From contig NC_080425.1 in NCBI RefSeq assembly GCF_029873635.1, positions 44,100,402 through 44,164,401 of the forward strand: 64,000 bases of DNA, given 5' to 3'. Every line of letters starts with the position of its first letter. The stretch's first letter is position 1. Source of the stretch: Malania oleifera (Eukaryota > Streptophyta > Magnoliopsida > Santalales > Ximeniaceae). Position numbers and translations under genes: made by a program. Under the pieces are notes generated by a model. That model saw only the letters and a list, made by a program, of their open reading frames with translations. It was not told the origin of the DNA and made no database searches. Positions 24,401 through 32,574 of the stretch are shown here, piece by piece.

Positions 24401-27400
24401 GTTTGTATGGAAACCTACTTCCTGTCAATTAAGTGATTGCAGTAAACTTCATTTACAATGAATAACTTGCTTGTGGTATTAAGGGTTCAGAAAAAATTCG
24501 CTGCTTCTGAACCTCGTTGATGCCATGCTCCATTACTTTTGCATAGTTAATTGATTTTGGTGATGCACTTCTCCTCTTTTGTTTGCACACAAGATTTTTC
24601 TTTGTTAACTCCATTTTTTGACTTATTACTTACTTTAAGTGGACAGATTTTAATTCTTGCCGATGAATCTGTGGAGGACTCCATTGTACATTCTGATTCA
24701 CGGTCTCTTGCTACCCTTCTCCTCATTCGAGATATTCAGGTAATTGCCATTGCAGCTCTTAGCTATGGCGAATCACAATGTTAATCACAGTTCAGGACCA
24801 TTCGTTATTTTCTTTCTTTTTTCTTATACTAATTTTAAAAAAAAAAAAATATTATTTAATGTGACATTTCTTGAATTTATAGTACATGCCTGTCCATATA
24901 TGTGCTTGTTTAACATTAATAGGCAAGCATTCTCATATATATGGACCTTTATCTTCTATTTTTAACGAGGCCATGATTAGCAGCTTGTTTCCCTGTTAAT
25001 TAATGATGATGGAATATTTTGGTCAATGCTGATGTTTCATTTTTGGTGTCAAATCATTTTTTCTTTTATGATTAAAATGGGTATATTTCATAATAAGCAA
25101 ACTATTTTTGACTTGAATTGACACAACTAAACATCTAAGTTTACAAAAAATATTCTTCTGTAAATTTATTTGCATCATACTCATTGACCATTATCTGAGA
25201 CTGGAATAATAATCTTGTGATCAGCGGAGGTGTTTTTGAATATTATTGGGTTTTGGTTGGGAATCCCCTTTATCCAATTAAATTTTTTTTCCCCTCCTTT
25301 TCTTTGTGCTTTTTTCTTCTTATTCTTGCTCAAATCAGCCTTAGACAAATGCTCTTAGAGTCCTCTTAGTGGTTTGATCACTGCAAATAGCTACTCCTTC
25401 AAAATCTCTGGAATGAATAGTGGATCACATATGTAAGGCTGCTATCAAACTAAGCCTAGCCTAAACTATCTTGAGCCCGTACCAAACCTCACATGGTTTG
25501 TATATGGGTGTTATTGACCAACTTGCACAGACACTTGTTATGGTTGTAATTGTATTCTTTGTACTTTTTATGAGTTGGAGGTAGATGTCAGATATTTTAA
25601 ATCACCATAATTTGTAATGTGTGCTCTTCATATTGTCTTATGTGATTTTGCAATGGAATCCAACCTTACCTGAGCTAGAAACCTTTGGCTTAAGCTATTG
25701 GCAGGGAATATCATTAGCTGTGTTGAAGTTTTGGAAACCAAACTCCCTCTCTCTCTCTCTCTCTCTCTCTCTATTTGATGCCTGATAGAGAAAAGAAAGT
25801 AGAAAAGGTAAAAGTGGAGAAAGAAAAGGTCAATACAGAGGGGAAGGAAACAGGGAAGGAGAGAGAATACTGTGGAGTGTGGAGAAATCTATGAAGGGAT
25901 AAATAACTAAAAGAAAACCCAATGATCAATAATCAATAATCAACACTAAAATAAAACTGAATATTGGAGCTCACTTTCCACAGCTTGGACTGTGGAGAGT
26001 GATGTCTAGGCTTGGAAAGGTACCCACTTAGGTGTAGATAGAAACAAAAAGGCTTTAGATTTGATTCATATCACCATTTTTGGGTCTTGTGGGGGGTGAG
26101 AAATAGAGGAGCTTTTGAAGGATTAGATATGCTTCTTACACTTCTCATTGTTATCGAAGATAGATGGCTTAGTACTTTAACTTCTTGGTTTTCATAATTT
26201 TAAAATAAAATTTTGACTTTTGTTTGACTGACTTTAGTCCAACTCTTAAAAGTGTTGTCAGTCCAGGGGCTGACGGAGGAAAGACAGACTTGAGCTAATA
26301 CAATAAGCCCAAATGCCTTTCATGATGACTGGGCTCAAGCCCGTAACAACGTAAAAAAGTAATGGGTAATGGGGTGGGTTGAGTTTTTATAAGAGGAGGA
26401 GGGCTTCCCTCATCTTGATCTTGGTCAATGTTGGACAAGATCCATTCAATCTGATCATCATCAGGGAGCATTGAGAAATTTTTCAGCAGCCAGTAGCACC
26501 TTCCAAATGTGACAGAAGCTGAGGGTGATTGTGGTTTTCCGTTGGATTATTATAATCTGCAGAGCTTTGAATCCTGCTGTTGTGAAGTTTCATTGAGTCA
26601 TTCGATGCATTAGTGGAGCCTCCTTCTCATGTGTAAATATATTTATAGTAGGGGCACATTTTAATATCTCTGTCCTTGATGTTCTTTTCCCCCTAGATTG
26701 TTTATGATTGTGCAATCTCTTTCATGGCAAGTTTGTTTGCACTTTTGCTCCCTTGAACCTCAATGCAAGTGTTCTATATCGGAACCAAGGATTTTGCATG
26801 TACAGTATTTATGTTTTGCCCTTGAACATTTTCAGGACGATGATGATGGAGCCATTTTGGCTTCTTTCCAATGATCACAAGTATAGTTGAAGGCTGGTTT
26901 TTGGTACTCTGGTTTTAATCAGTGTGCCTTAAAACCTGTTAGGTAAAAGACGTGGATGCATAGTGCCAGCATGCAATGTTGTCTGAGAATTCATTTGTCT
27001 CAGTGAAATAATACATGCTTTAATGATAACTTGAACTTGCCCCATAAATCAATCAAAGACTGTTCTTTGTTTTATCAATTTTGTACTTTTGTTGAGGTAG
27101 AGCAGTGGAGGCTCATAAAAAAGTTGACTTTTACGTGGCCCAGAGTGTGCAGCGGCAGCACTGCAGAGTGTGCAGGGGAACTATCTCCTCCCTTGTCCCA
27201 CATTGATGGAGTAAGGAAGGGGGCTTTTCCTCTTCTATAAAAGCCCATCCTCTCCCTTTTTCATTATATTACCTCTCTCACTTCCCTAAATTAAAATAGA
27301 ATAAACAAAATTTCAAAATAATAATCAAAGTTGAAAGTAATTATGAATTATGAGTACAAGAATAAATAAACATGTTAAAAAATAAAATAAATTTATAGTT

Positions 27401-30400
27401 TATTTTTTGGTCAGATTTTTTGGTGAAATCAAACCAAAAATTAATATTTTACAAAATAAAAAAGTGAAAACTAAATCAATAATCCATAAACAGTTTTGTT
27501 CCTGTTTTTTAGGTTTTCGGTAATATTTGTTTTTTAGTGGGTGGTATGTTTGACTTGAAAATAATATTTTCCACTTTCTTGGGTATGCCCTTGGTGTAAT
27601 GAAATTTAGGTTTCAAGCTTTTGGACATTGGAACTTCAGAAAGAGTGAATTATCATTGTTATATGACTTCTACATCAAGTATCAAATTAACTTGAGCATG
27701 ATATGGATCACTATTGAATTCTATGATTCTAGTGCAGTCCCATCCACGACTAAGACCATTGAACCTGTATTGTCTATCTTGTGTTTGTAATCTCTGCATA
27801 TGCACATGTTGTAGTCTCAACAAATATTGACTTGCATGCTTGCAGGATAAATTCAAGGCAAGATCATTGAAAGAGAAGAACAGAAAGTGATGCTATAAAA
27901 TATGTTTTTGTTTCTATATTTTAAGAAATCTCTCTTGTAGTCTGGTCTACTTTTTTTATCACTAATAAAATTGCCTGACCTGTCTCGGGTTGCAGTCAAA
28001 ACGTCTCCCTTGCAAAGATCCTTCACGGCATTCTGGATTCTCCCATAGCTCTTGGATCCGTGAAATGCAGCAAGCTTCAGATAAATCAATAATTATTAGT
28101 GAGATTTTGGACTCTAGGACAAGAAACCTGGTGTCTGTATCAAGAATTAGTGATTATGTGCTGTCAAATGAGTTGGTTAGCATGGCACTAGCAATGGTAT
28201 CTGAAGATAAGCAAATAAATCGTGTTCTTGAGGAACTCTTTGCAGAAGAGGTACTGTTTGATACCCCACATAAGATCGATTATGATTTTTTTGTCAAATG
28301 AAGAAAAATATTTTTGAACATCATGGTGTTATTTAATGTATTATATGCTGTTTACAACTATCATTAAATGATTAGATTTTATTCTTTTTAGTTTCTAAAT
28401 TGATTTTCTGCCTTAATTTATGTTTAAAAATTATATCACAGTATCATTATCTTGATTTTATTTCTAAGCAAATACAATTTTGTATGCCTCTAAAAATCAT
28501 CAATAAAAGTAGAATAATATTATTTGCAATATCTAATCATGATATTTTAAGCTCACCTTCGCTACTGTGTCTAGTATAGTAATTTGATCTCTCTTTCAAA
28601 ATGGATTTAGTTATAGTTTTAGTTATTCTTGATAAGCATTTAACGTTTATCAACATTGGAATTAGAAAAGTTAGAAGTAAGAGCTAACTCCATTTTCTGA
28701 ATATAAAGAATAACCTATGTTCGTTTCTCTTAATATATTTATTTTCTTATTAAAAAATATATAATTGCCTACATGACCTACATGCCACATATCAATAGAA
28801 ACAATCAAATAAGCAAAAAATGAAGATGCATTTTTTTTTTTTTATAGTTTTAGAAACATGTCTTGATGGGATTTTTCTCAGCAATGCAGGTACAAATGGC
28901 ATCTTATAGTGACATATCCTTTTACTTGTATTTTAGGTTGGTTTACTGGTTTGTCCATGATGTAGATTTCGGTACCTTGGATCTATTATGCAAGGTGTAG
29001 GAGAAATTGAAGAGGATGTAATGCATAGAGTTAAAGCGGGTTGGGTAAAATGGAGAAGTGTTTCAAGTGTGCTTTGTGATCGTAGAATACCCTTAAATTT
29101 TAAAGAGAAGTTTTATAGGATGATTATAAGACCAGCTATGTTATATGGATCATAATGTTGGGTGACTTAACAACATATCCAAGAAGTAAAAGTTGCCGAG
29201 ATGTAAATGCTTAGATGGATGAGTGGTATAACATTGAAAGATAAATTAAGAAATAACATATTTGTAGTAAGTTAGGCGTAGCTCCCGTAGAAGATAAGAT
29301 AAAGGAGGGACAACTCAGATAGTTTGGGCACTTGCAATGTAGGTCACATAGTGCGTTAGTGAGGAAGAGTGAGTTAGTTACTGTGAGGGATAATAGAAGG
29401 GGTCAAGGCAGACCTAAATAACTTGGAATGAGATAGTGAGTAAGGATTAAATAGCCTTGAATTTTTGAAAAGAAATTGTCCATGATCACATACCTTGACA
29501 GAAAAAGATTTATGTAACTAACTTCACCTAGTAGGAATGAAGGCTTCGATTTGTTGTTTTTGTTGTGTTACTGAAAGCTTAATCATGAAATTGAGTAGGA
29601 AATTTTTGCCTGAAGTTATTTTAAAATCTAGAATACTTCTAGTAGCATATTTCTTGATTCCAACATCTTCATAGTATATCTTTCACTAAAATTTTCCAAA
29701 TCTCTCTTGCACGTTTAATCCTTGCAGACTAATTCAACATTTTCCTAGGCTTCTTTTTCATTATCATAATTTTCAGTGTCCTTGTGAGTTGGATGAGTTG
29801 AAACAAACAAAACATTGGCAATTTCCAGCATCATTGAAACTTTTTGTTTCGCACATATCATATTTGAACCATTAAAGGGCTCAATTTTGGACACATATGG
29901 GACAGCTGTAGCTTTCTACTCTTATGCTTGTTAGACATTGAGAGATTGGAACACTATTGTTGTCACTAAAACATAAAAAATAATCAATAATACTTATTGA
30001 GGCGCATAGTCACTGCCCTTAACAGCATCTCAAATGTCAAGGGAAACAGTTTGAGATGTTGTAAAGCCAATATTTGAGCTAAAAGGAAATGAATGGCTGT
30101 CATGGGGAGTCCACCTGCTGAGGTTCTAAATGCACTACCCTTGTGTTTGGGAGAGACTTTGGATTTGGATTTGTATGGATTTGAACAAAGTATAATACAA
30201 AATTGTATTGAAATTTGTCCAAATTGACAAAGATACAAATCCAAGGCTCGAAATCCATGCTCTCAAACGCAATGTATGTATTTTTCAAGAGAGAGTTCAA
30301 GGCCCATGCCATTTGCACCAAACTCATCAATTTTCCTTTTTCCAGTTAACTCTGACTTGACTGAAAGTAATTTAACCCCACTGAGTCTGCTTTTTTGAAA

Positions 30401-31590
30401 TGAAATTAAATTTGATAAGGTAAATGCACATAAAACATAAAATTTTGTTAAAATAAAATCATATGTTATATTTTCAAATATTATTTTATGCTATCTACAA
30501 ATATATCATGGTTAACCTATTGAAAACATAAAATATTCTCAAGTATTATTTTATGCTATCTACAAATATATTTTAACCTGTTGACTATGTCATACTTCAT
30601 TTGCTTGTGAACCATCTTATTAGTTTGCTGTGTCAAAGTTCCATGGGATGGTGTTCCCTTCTGATAAATATTTGTTGTGATACACATGCGTGTTAACTAT
30701 TTGATTACTGTGCAATTTTCCTTTTAGGAGTGTCGGGCTTGTGTCATTAGTAATCTTGTACTGTTGTGCTTCAATTTCTTCCTTCTTTCTCCTATATTTC
30801 AGCAGTTACCATATATTTATGTCTAACTTGATACTGGTTTTGTCCTAATCCTTCTATTGATTGTATTATATAATAGTGAAGTGAGACACCAAATTATTCA
30901 TTCTTAACATCACTGGTGATTAGATGGAAGGTTCCAACTTCTGCCTTTTAGCCCGTGTAATGCAATGATCATCTGAATCATGCAAAGAAGTTTGGGTGAA
31001 GATAAAATAATTAAAATGCTGATAATTGTTAGGGAAATTACAAAATATAGACACAACACCTGAAATGTATGACTAAAATTTATCCAATCTGTGCCCATGT
31101 GTGCATGCACGCTTGCATGTGTTGTGTTCTTGCATCATGCATGCCTCCTACTACATTTGCCTGGGCTTTTAATTGTTCCTTTTTTCCCCTCATTTTTCAA
31201 GGACAATGATTTTGGGCAGAATTCTAATGTCTTATATCTTTTATTTTGGATTTTCCTTGTAGGATTGCCTCCCTCTTCAAGTTTTTATTTTTTGATTAAG
31301 CTTCTAGTCATGAAACATTATCAAAATTATGAAATGCGAGCCTTATTGTATTTGATGGATTGTTCTTGCAGGGAAATGAGATGTGCATCAAACCAGCAGA
31401 ATTCTATGTATTTGACCAGGAAGAGCTCTGTTTTTTTGATATAATGATTAGGGGTCGTCAAAGACAGGAAATTGTGATTGGATACCGCCTTGCAGCTACA
31501 GAGCGTGCCATAATTAACCCTGCAAAAAAGTCAGAGCCAAGGAAATGGTCCCTTGATGATGTGTTTGTTGTGATTTCATTGGGTGATTGA
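471..31590 (+). CDS. CASTOR: CASTOR/POLLUX-family nuclear ion channel, 3' part of gene (five exons)
   Basis: Five exons (471-569, 6854-7048, 24647-24739, 27996-28250, 31372-31590) join in phase 0 and give 286 residues ending in a TGA stop. All visible junctions are GT-AG. Diagnostic stretches are [66 protein letters not shown] and [12 protein letters not shown]. They match the cytosolic/nucleoplasmic RCK-like, NAD-binding-fold C-terminal half of the CASTOR/POLLUX (DMI1) family. These proteins are nuclear-envelope cation channels required for symbiotic calcium spiking in root nodule and mycorrhizal signalling. The pore region and N-terminus lie left of the window. The ending [12 protein letters not shown]...[11 protein letters not shown] is nearer to CASTOR than POLLUX in my recollection, but no alignment was run. 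The reading frame is intact, so the gene is probably functional despite about 30 kb of transposon-filled introns. Confidence 0.85.
1005..1177 (+). mobile_element. tRNA-derived SINE copy
   Basis: An RNA polymerase III B-box-like motif (gggttcgag, about 1038-1046) is followed by the block common to many plant SINEs: cctcttgcaaaaatgcaag, then ccccttccccgaactctgc, then gggagctttgtgcaccgggctgc. It ends in a run of about 16 T at 1161-1176. The 5' boundary is uncertain. Identification rests on recalled family consensus, not on a search. Confidence 0.6.
2515..2645 (+). mobile_element. Degenerate SINE-like sequence
   Basis: An A-box-like segment (ctcgatggtaaggg) is followed about 30 bp later by a B-box-like aaggttcaaag. 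A terminal block, gggagccttgtgcattgg, resembles the end of the SINE at 1005-1177. No tail survives. It may be an old SINE of a related family. Confidence 0.4.
3246..3378. mobile_element. Palindromic MITE-like element, copy 1
   Basis: About 133 bp whose ends are inverted copies: cctatgtttgggagaggc at the left, and caatgtgtttggg-like on the opposite strand at the right. Both arms carry the aatttggatttgtgtggatttgg pattern. Related copies lie at 30139-30274 and, more degraded, at about 45905-46013. The GTTTGGGAGA terminus suggests a hAT-type MITE, but no clean 8-bp target duplication is visible. Confidence 0.5.
3830..5813 (-). mobile_element. Solo LTR of a SIRE-like copia element
   Basis: A 1984-bp block is bounded by the 5-bp direct repeat TCTAT (3825-3829 and 5814-5818). 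It begins with tgaaattaggatgtattccc followed by aagaggggggtgaatt, the signature near the 3' end of SIRE/Maximus LTRs read on the minus strand. It ends with gttaggccaata. No internal domain or second LTR is present, so LTR-LTR recombination probably left this solo copy in the CASTOR intron. Minus-strand TATATAA lies at 5050-5056, with an array of short cagtcgcctg-type repeats (5165-5345) upstream of it in the LTR sense. Confidence 0.85.
5819..6853. other. CASTOR intron sequence before exon b
   Basis: AT-rich with no recognisable gene or repeat. It ends in the acceptor ttttccag at 6846-6853. The 123-codon minus-strand frame at 6202-6573 has no family resemblance that I can see. Confidence 0.5.
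6854..7048 (+). CDS. CASTOR: CASTOR-like exon b (65 codons)
   Basis: Follows ttttccag and ends at TTTGATTCT before the donor gtaagt at 7049. Encodes [15 protein letters not shown] and [19 protein letters not shown], then the [19 protein letters not shown] block and SLPLETFDS. These are continuous family landmarks and the exon is a whole number of codons. Confidence 0.88.
7049..8244. other. Start of 17.6-kb CASTOR intron
   Basis: Opens with gtaagt and a short TC tract (7070-7087). A weak gcatggaatacggacatgggtgtctgacatgtcgacac stretch near 7640-7675 resembles a dispersed plant repeat seen again near 18560-18690, but I cannot classify it. No gene is seen. Confidence 0.45.
8752..8925 (+). repeat. 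Copia-A 5' LTR
   Basis: 174 bp, TG...CA, directly followed by the tRNA-Met primer-binding site at 8926. Flanked on the left by the target duplication GGAAC. Confidence 0.9.
8960..12669 (+). pseudogene. Copia-A polyprotein remnant (protease, integrase, RT, RNase H)
   Basis: The frame opens at about 8960 ([12 protein letters not shown]) and stops within 50 codons. A 234-residue open frame (9157-9861) ends in a copia protease with [11 protein letters not shown] (D at about 9655). Integrase pieces follow at 10069-10727: [36 protein letters not shown], then an in-frame stop at LEVA. Next come the [15 protein letters not shown] block (about 10800-10860), RT motifs [11 protein letters not shown] and [16 protein letters not shown] at 11435-11842, [11 protein letters not shown] at 11978-12010, and RNase [10 protein letters not shown] and [11 protein letters not shown] at 12420-12500. 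Several stops and frameshifts make it non-functional. The stretch between SPKKT and the RNase H part is deleted. Confidence 0.85.
9313..9565 (+). other. Putative captured fragment of a WDR43/UTP5-like host gene inside copia-A
   Basis: Residues 53-137 of the open frame at 9157-9861 are unlike any copia domain. They include [36 protein letters not shown] and [19 protein letters not shown]. These resemble the segment leading into, and the start of, the Utp12 domain of plant WDR43/UTP5-like WD-repeat proteins of the small-subunit processome. The match is from memory only. The block continues in frame into the usual copia linker [12 protein letters not shown] and the protease, and it replaces the gag C-terminus and zinc knuckle. 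The preceding GC-rich stretch (about 9050-9297) is also not recognisable gag. Confidence 0.55.
12665..12859 (+). repeat. Copia-A 3' LTR with 21-bp internal duplication
   Basis: 195 bp. It repeats the tgtatattggagaga segment near its start, which accounts for the extra 21 bp over the 5' LTR. Followed by the target duplication GGAAC at 12860-12864. Confidence 0.9.
12930..17095 (-). pseudogene. Copia-B polyprotein remnant
   Basis: Read leftward. A gag start at 17095 ([19 protein letters not shown]) is broken after FYLLG by TAA, with a TAG two codons on. More gag follows at 16306-16656 ([17 protein letters not shown]). An integrase C-terminal block lies at 14804-15034 ([27 protein letters not shown]). 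A linker at 14381-14650 carries [15 protein letters not shown] has [12 protein letters not shown] at about 13736-13960 and a [12 protein letters not shown] region at 13459-13785. RNase H is at 12930-13277 ([24 protein letters not shown]). Order and motifs are those of Ty1/copia (gag, protease, integrase, RT, RNase H). Many stops and frameshifts show it is dead. Confidence 0.85.
17219..17230 (-). other. Copia-B primer-binding site
   Basis: gctctgatacca, the minus-strand tRNA-Met initiator primer site, next to the right LTR that starts at 17232. Confidence 0.85.
17951..18259 (+). mobile_element. TRIM-like miniature LTR element (309 bp)
   Basis: Two direct repeats of exactly 73 bp (17951-18023 and 18187-18259) share acattgttggcccacaacc and taggtaaa-tggtaatct. 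The first is followed at once by tggtattagagtt (18024-18036), a two-mismatch version of the tRNA-Met primer site. The second is preceded by a purine run, gtgaaagag (18178-18186). The internal part is only 163 bp and non-coding. ATCT lies flush outside both ends (17947-17950, 18260-18263), consistent with a 4-5 bp target duplication. This is the layout of terminal-repeat retrotransposons in miniature, which are mobilised in trans. Confidence 0.75.
18414..18456. repeat. (TA)n microsatellite
   Basis: About 21 TA units directly abutting the RTE LINE tail that begins at 18456. Confidence 0.9.
18456..18546 (-). mobile_element. RTE-type LINE / Au SINE 3' tail, 5'-truncated
   Basis: Contains caacaacaacaaaaccaagc, then cttagtcccactaagtgggg with gtcg, then ctatatgaatccttttccgcc. 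On the minus strand this is the conserved 3' end of plant RTE LINEs and Au SINEs, ending in a TTG repeat. Only about 90 bp survive. Confidence 0.65.
18547..19459. other. AT-rich intron sequence
   Basis: Very AT-rich, no gene. An unidentified dispersed-repeat-like stretch occupies about 18560-18690 (cttgtttgacactcg, ggaacatgtcagatac, ggagtgtcg). Confidence 0.45.
19600..22930 (-). pseudogene. Copia-C polyprotein remnant
   Basis: Read leftward: gag piece at 22654-22929 ([33 protein letters not shown]); integrase pieces at 21310-21648 ([28 protein letters not shown]); RT N-terminal block at 20871-21236, with a frame change in the [18 protein letters not shown] region; RT active-site region (AYVDDIVIT on the minus strand) near 20540-20580; RNase H remnant near 19740-19860 ([14 protein letters not shown]). 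Stops and frameshifts are numerous. Confidence 0.7.
23343..23366. repeat. Poly-G tract
   Basis: Near-continuous G run (one C, one A interruption) inside the copia-C leader region. It could form a G-quadruplex or be an assembly-sensitive site. Confidence 0.6.
23814..24646. other. End of 17.6-kb CASTOR intron
   Basis: No gene. A run of about 22 T lies at 23914-23935. The intron ends at the acceptor ggacag (24641-24646). Confidence 0.5.
24647..24739 (+). CDS. CASTOR: CASTOR-like exon c (31 codons)
   Basis: Encodes [20 protein letters not shown] and then [11 protein letters not shown], a highly conserved stretch of the family's NAD-binding-fold domain. Flanked by ggacag and the donor gtaatt. 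Joins exon b as [11 protein letters not shown], as in the family. Confidence 0.9.
24740..27995. other. CASTOR intron (3256 bp)
   Basis: Mostly AT-rich. Contains a (TC)n tract at about 25743-25772 and a less AT-rich stretch at about 26240-26640 that I cannot classify. At 27190-27245, gtcccacattg is followed by a tataaaag box. That resembles a plant snRNA-type or LTR promoter, but no snRNA follows. No gene is seen. Confidence 0.5.
27996..28250 (+). CDS. CASTOR: CASTOR-like exon d (85 codons)
   Basis: Starts after gggttgcag. Encodes [20 protein letters not shown], the block [20 protein letters not shown], then [19 protein letters not shown] and [10 protein letters not shown]. Ends before the donor gtactg at 28251. 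Phase 0 at both ends. Confidence 0.9.
28251..28961. other. CASTOR intron, AT-rich part
   Basis: Nothing recognisable; an A/T-rich stretch before a LINE fragment. Confidence 0.5.
28962..29570 (+). mobile_element. RTE-type LINE, 5'-truncated 3' end
   Basis: Translates with stops as the C-terminal end of an RTE reverse transcriptase: [37 protein letters not shown], then [24 protein letters not shown] and a GQGRPK-like end. The 3' end is ttgttgtttttgttgtg, the TTG-rich tail of these elements. It shares its type of end with the fragment at 18456-18546. In-frame stops show it is dead. Confidence 0.8.
29571..31371. other. CASTOR intron, last part
   Basis: Contains MITE-like copy 2 (30139-30274) and otherwise AT-rich sequence. 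Ends at the acceptor tgcag (31367-31371). Confidence 0.5.
30139..30274. mobile_element. Palindromic MITE-like element, copy 2
   Basis: Same family as 3246-3378: left end cccttgtgtttgggagagac, right end ctctcaaacgcaatg. The same paired arms with ttggatttgtatggatttg are present. No clear target duplication. Confidence 0.5.
31372..31590 (+). CDS. CASTOR: CASTOR-like terminal exon e (72 codons plus stop)
   Basis: Begins after tcttgcag. Encodes [20 protein letters not shown], then a [19 protein letters not shown] block, and ends [15 protein letters not shown] followed by TGA. The ending matches the family's C-terminus in position and pattern. Confidence 0.9.
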   Translation, partial: GNEMCIKPAEFYVFDQEELCFFDIMIRGRQRQEIVIGYRLAATERAIINPAKKSEPRKWSLDDVFVVISLGD

Positions 31591-32569
31591 TGAGACTACG
31601 AGAAATCTCTTTTTACCATTTTGCTGAGGGTATTCTAATGCAGTTGATACCCAAAGCTTACCCCAACTGCTGAGTGGACTAGTGATCATGGCCTTTCATG
31701 CTAAGCATGAAGTGTTTTCAATCCTTCCTACTTCCCTTGCCCCGTCCTTGCCTATTAAAATATCAAAATAGAAAAAATAAAAATAAATTATGCCACTTGA
31801 CCCAACTCCCCTTATCTTTACGATTTTGAAAATTATAGCTGAATTTGGTTGAGCAAATCCACTTATTCTAATAGAAGGGATGACATCTCATAGAAATACA
31901 ATGACTTGGCAATCTGCGGTTGGAGATTGCAACAGAGGATGGAAAGGTTAGTCCAGATATTTTGTACCTGTATTTTCCAGCTAATATAAGTTGCCATGGT
32001 TTAGCATTAGGTTGCTGTATGAATTGTAACTTAATTTGTATCCAGGAAAAATTCTCTCAGCCTAGTGGAGCATTTTAGGATGCCAATCATGATGTTGTAA
32101 GCTAATTTGTTGTACCTGAGTATGAACTCATCATTCTAAACTGAATGTTGGGAAGAAATTAATGAAATGTTAATGTGGGGGACAATTTCCTCATGGATCC
32201 CTGTTTATATAAGTTTACCAATTTGCATATTTTTGACATCGATTTGGTTCATTCTGATTTTTGTCATACTCAGGGACGGTTCTATTTCTGTATTTCCATG
32301 CCGTGATTGGCATTGGCACGACTTAGAGAAGATAACAAAACAAATGGAAATCCAATGGCATGGCAAGCTATGATACTCAATTGCTGACGAGTTCACAAAA
32401 AAGAAGACTAGGGTGGACGAAAAATAAGTTAGGGTAGAGGTACTGTGTATGAGATTGTCATTGGAAGTATGCTGTGCTTTGTAACTTGGAACTTTAAACA
32501 CGTTGTACCGTATGAATTATCATTCTAAGCAGCTTGTTAGCTTACCCCCCCCCCCCCCGGCGGCACCTT
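31591..32569. other. CASTOR 3' flank / probable 3' UTR
   Basis: No coding signal. Several AATAAA-like strings (for example near 31777-31790) could act in polyadenylation, but no site can be fixed. A C14-type run lies at 32546-32558 just before copia-D. A stretch at about 31640-31740 is faintly SINE-like. Confidence 0.4.
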
Positions 32570-32574
32570 GCAGG

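Noticed and set aside
26240-26640. Less AT-rich segment in the third visible CASTOR intron
   Set aside because: No coding frame, terminal repeats or target duplication could be recognised, so no element is called.
27185-27245. gtcccacattg followed by tataaaag, like the USE plus TATA of plant snRNA genes
   Set aside because: No U1-U6 RNA start or body follows at the expected distance. Similar arrangements occur in LTR promoters.
31640-31740. Possible SINE or tRNA-like sequence downstream of CASTOR
   Set aside because: A-box and B-box matches are too weak and no tail is present.
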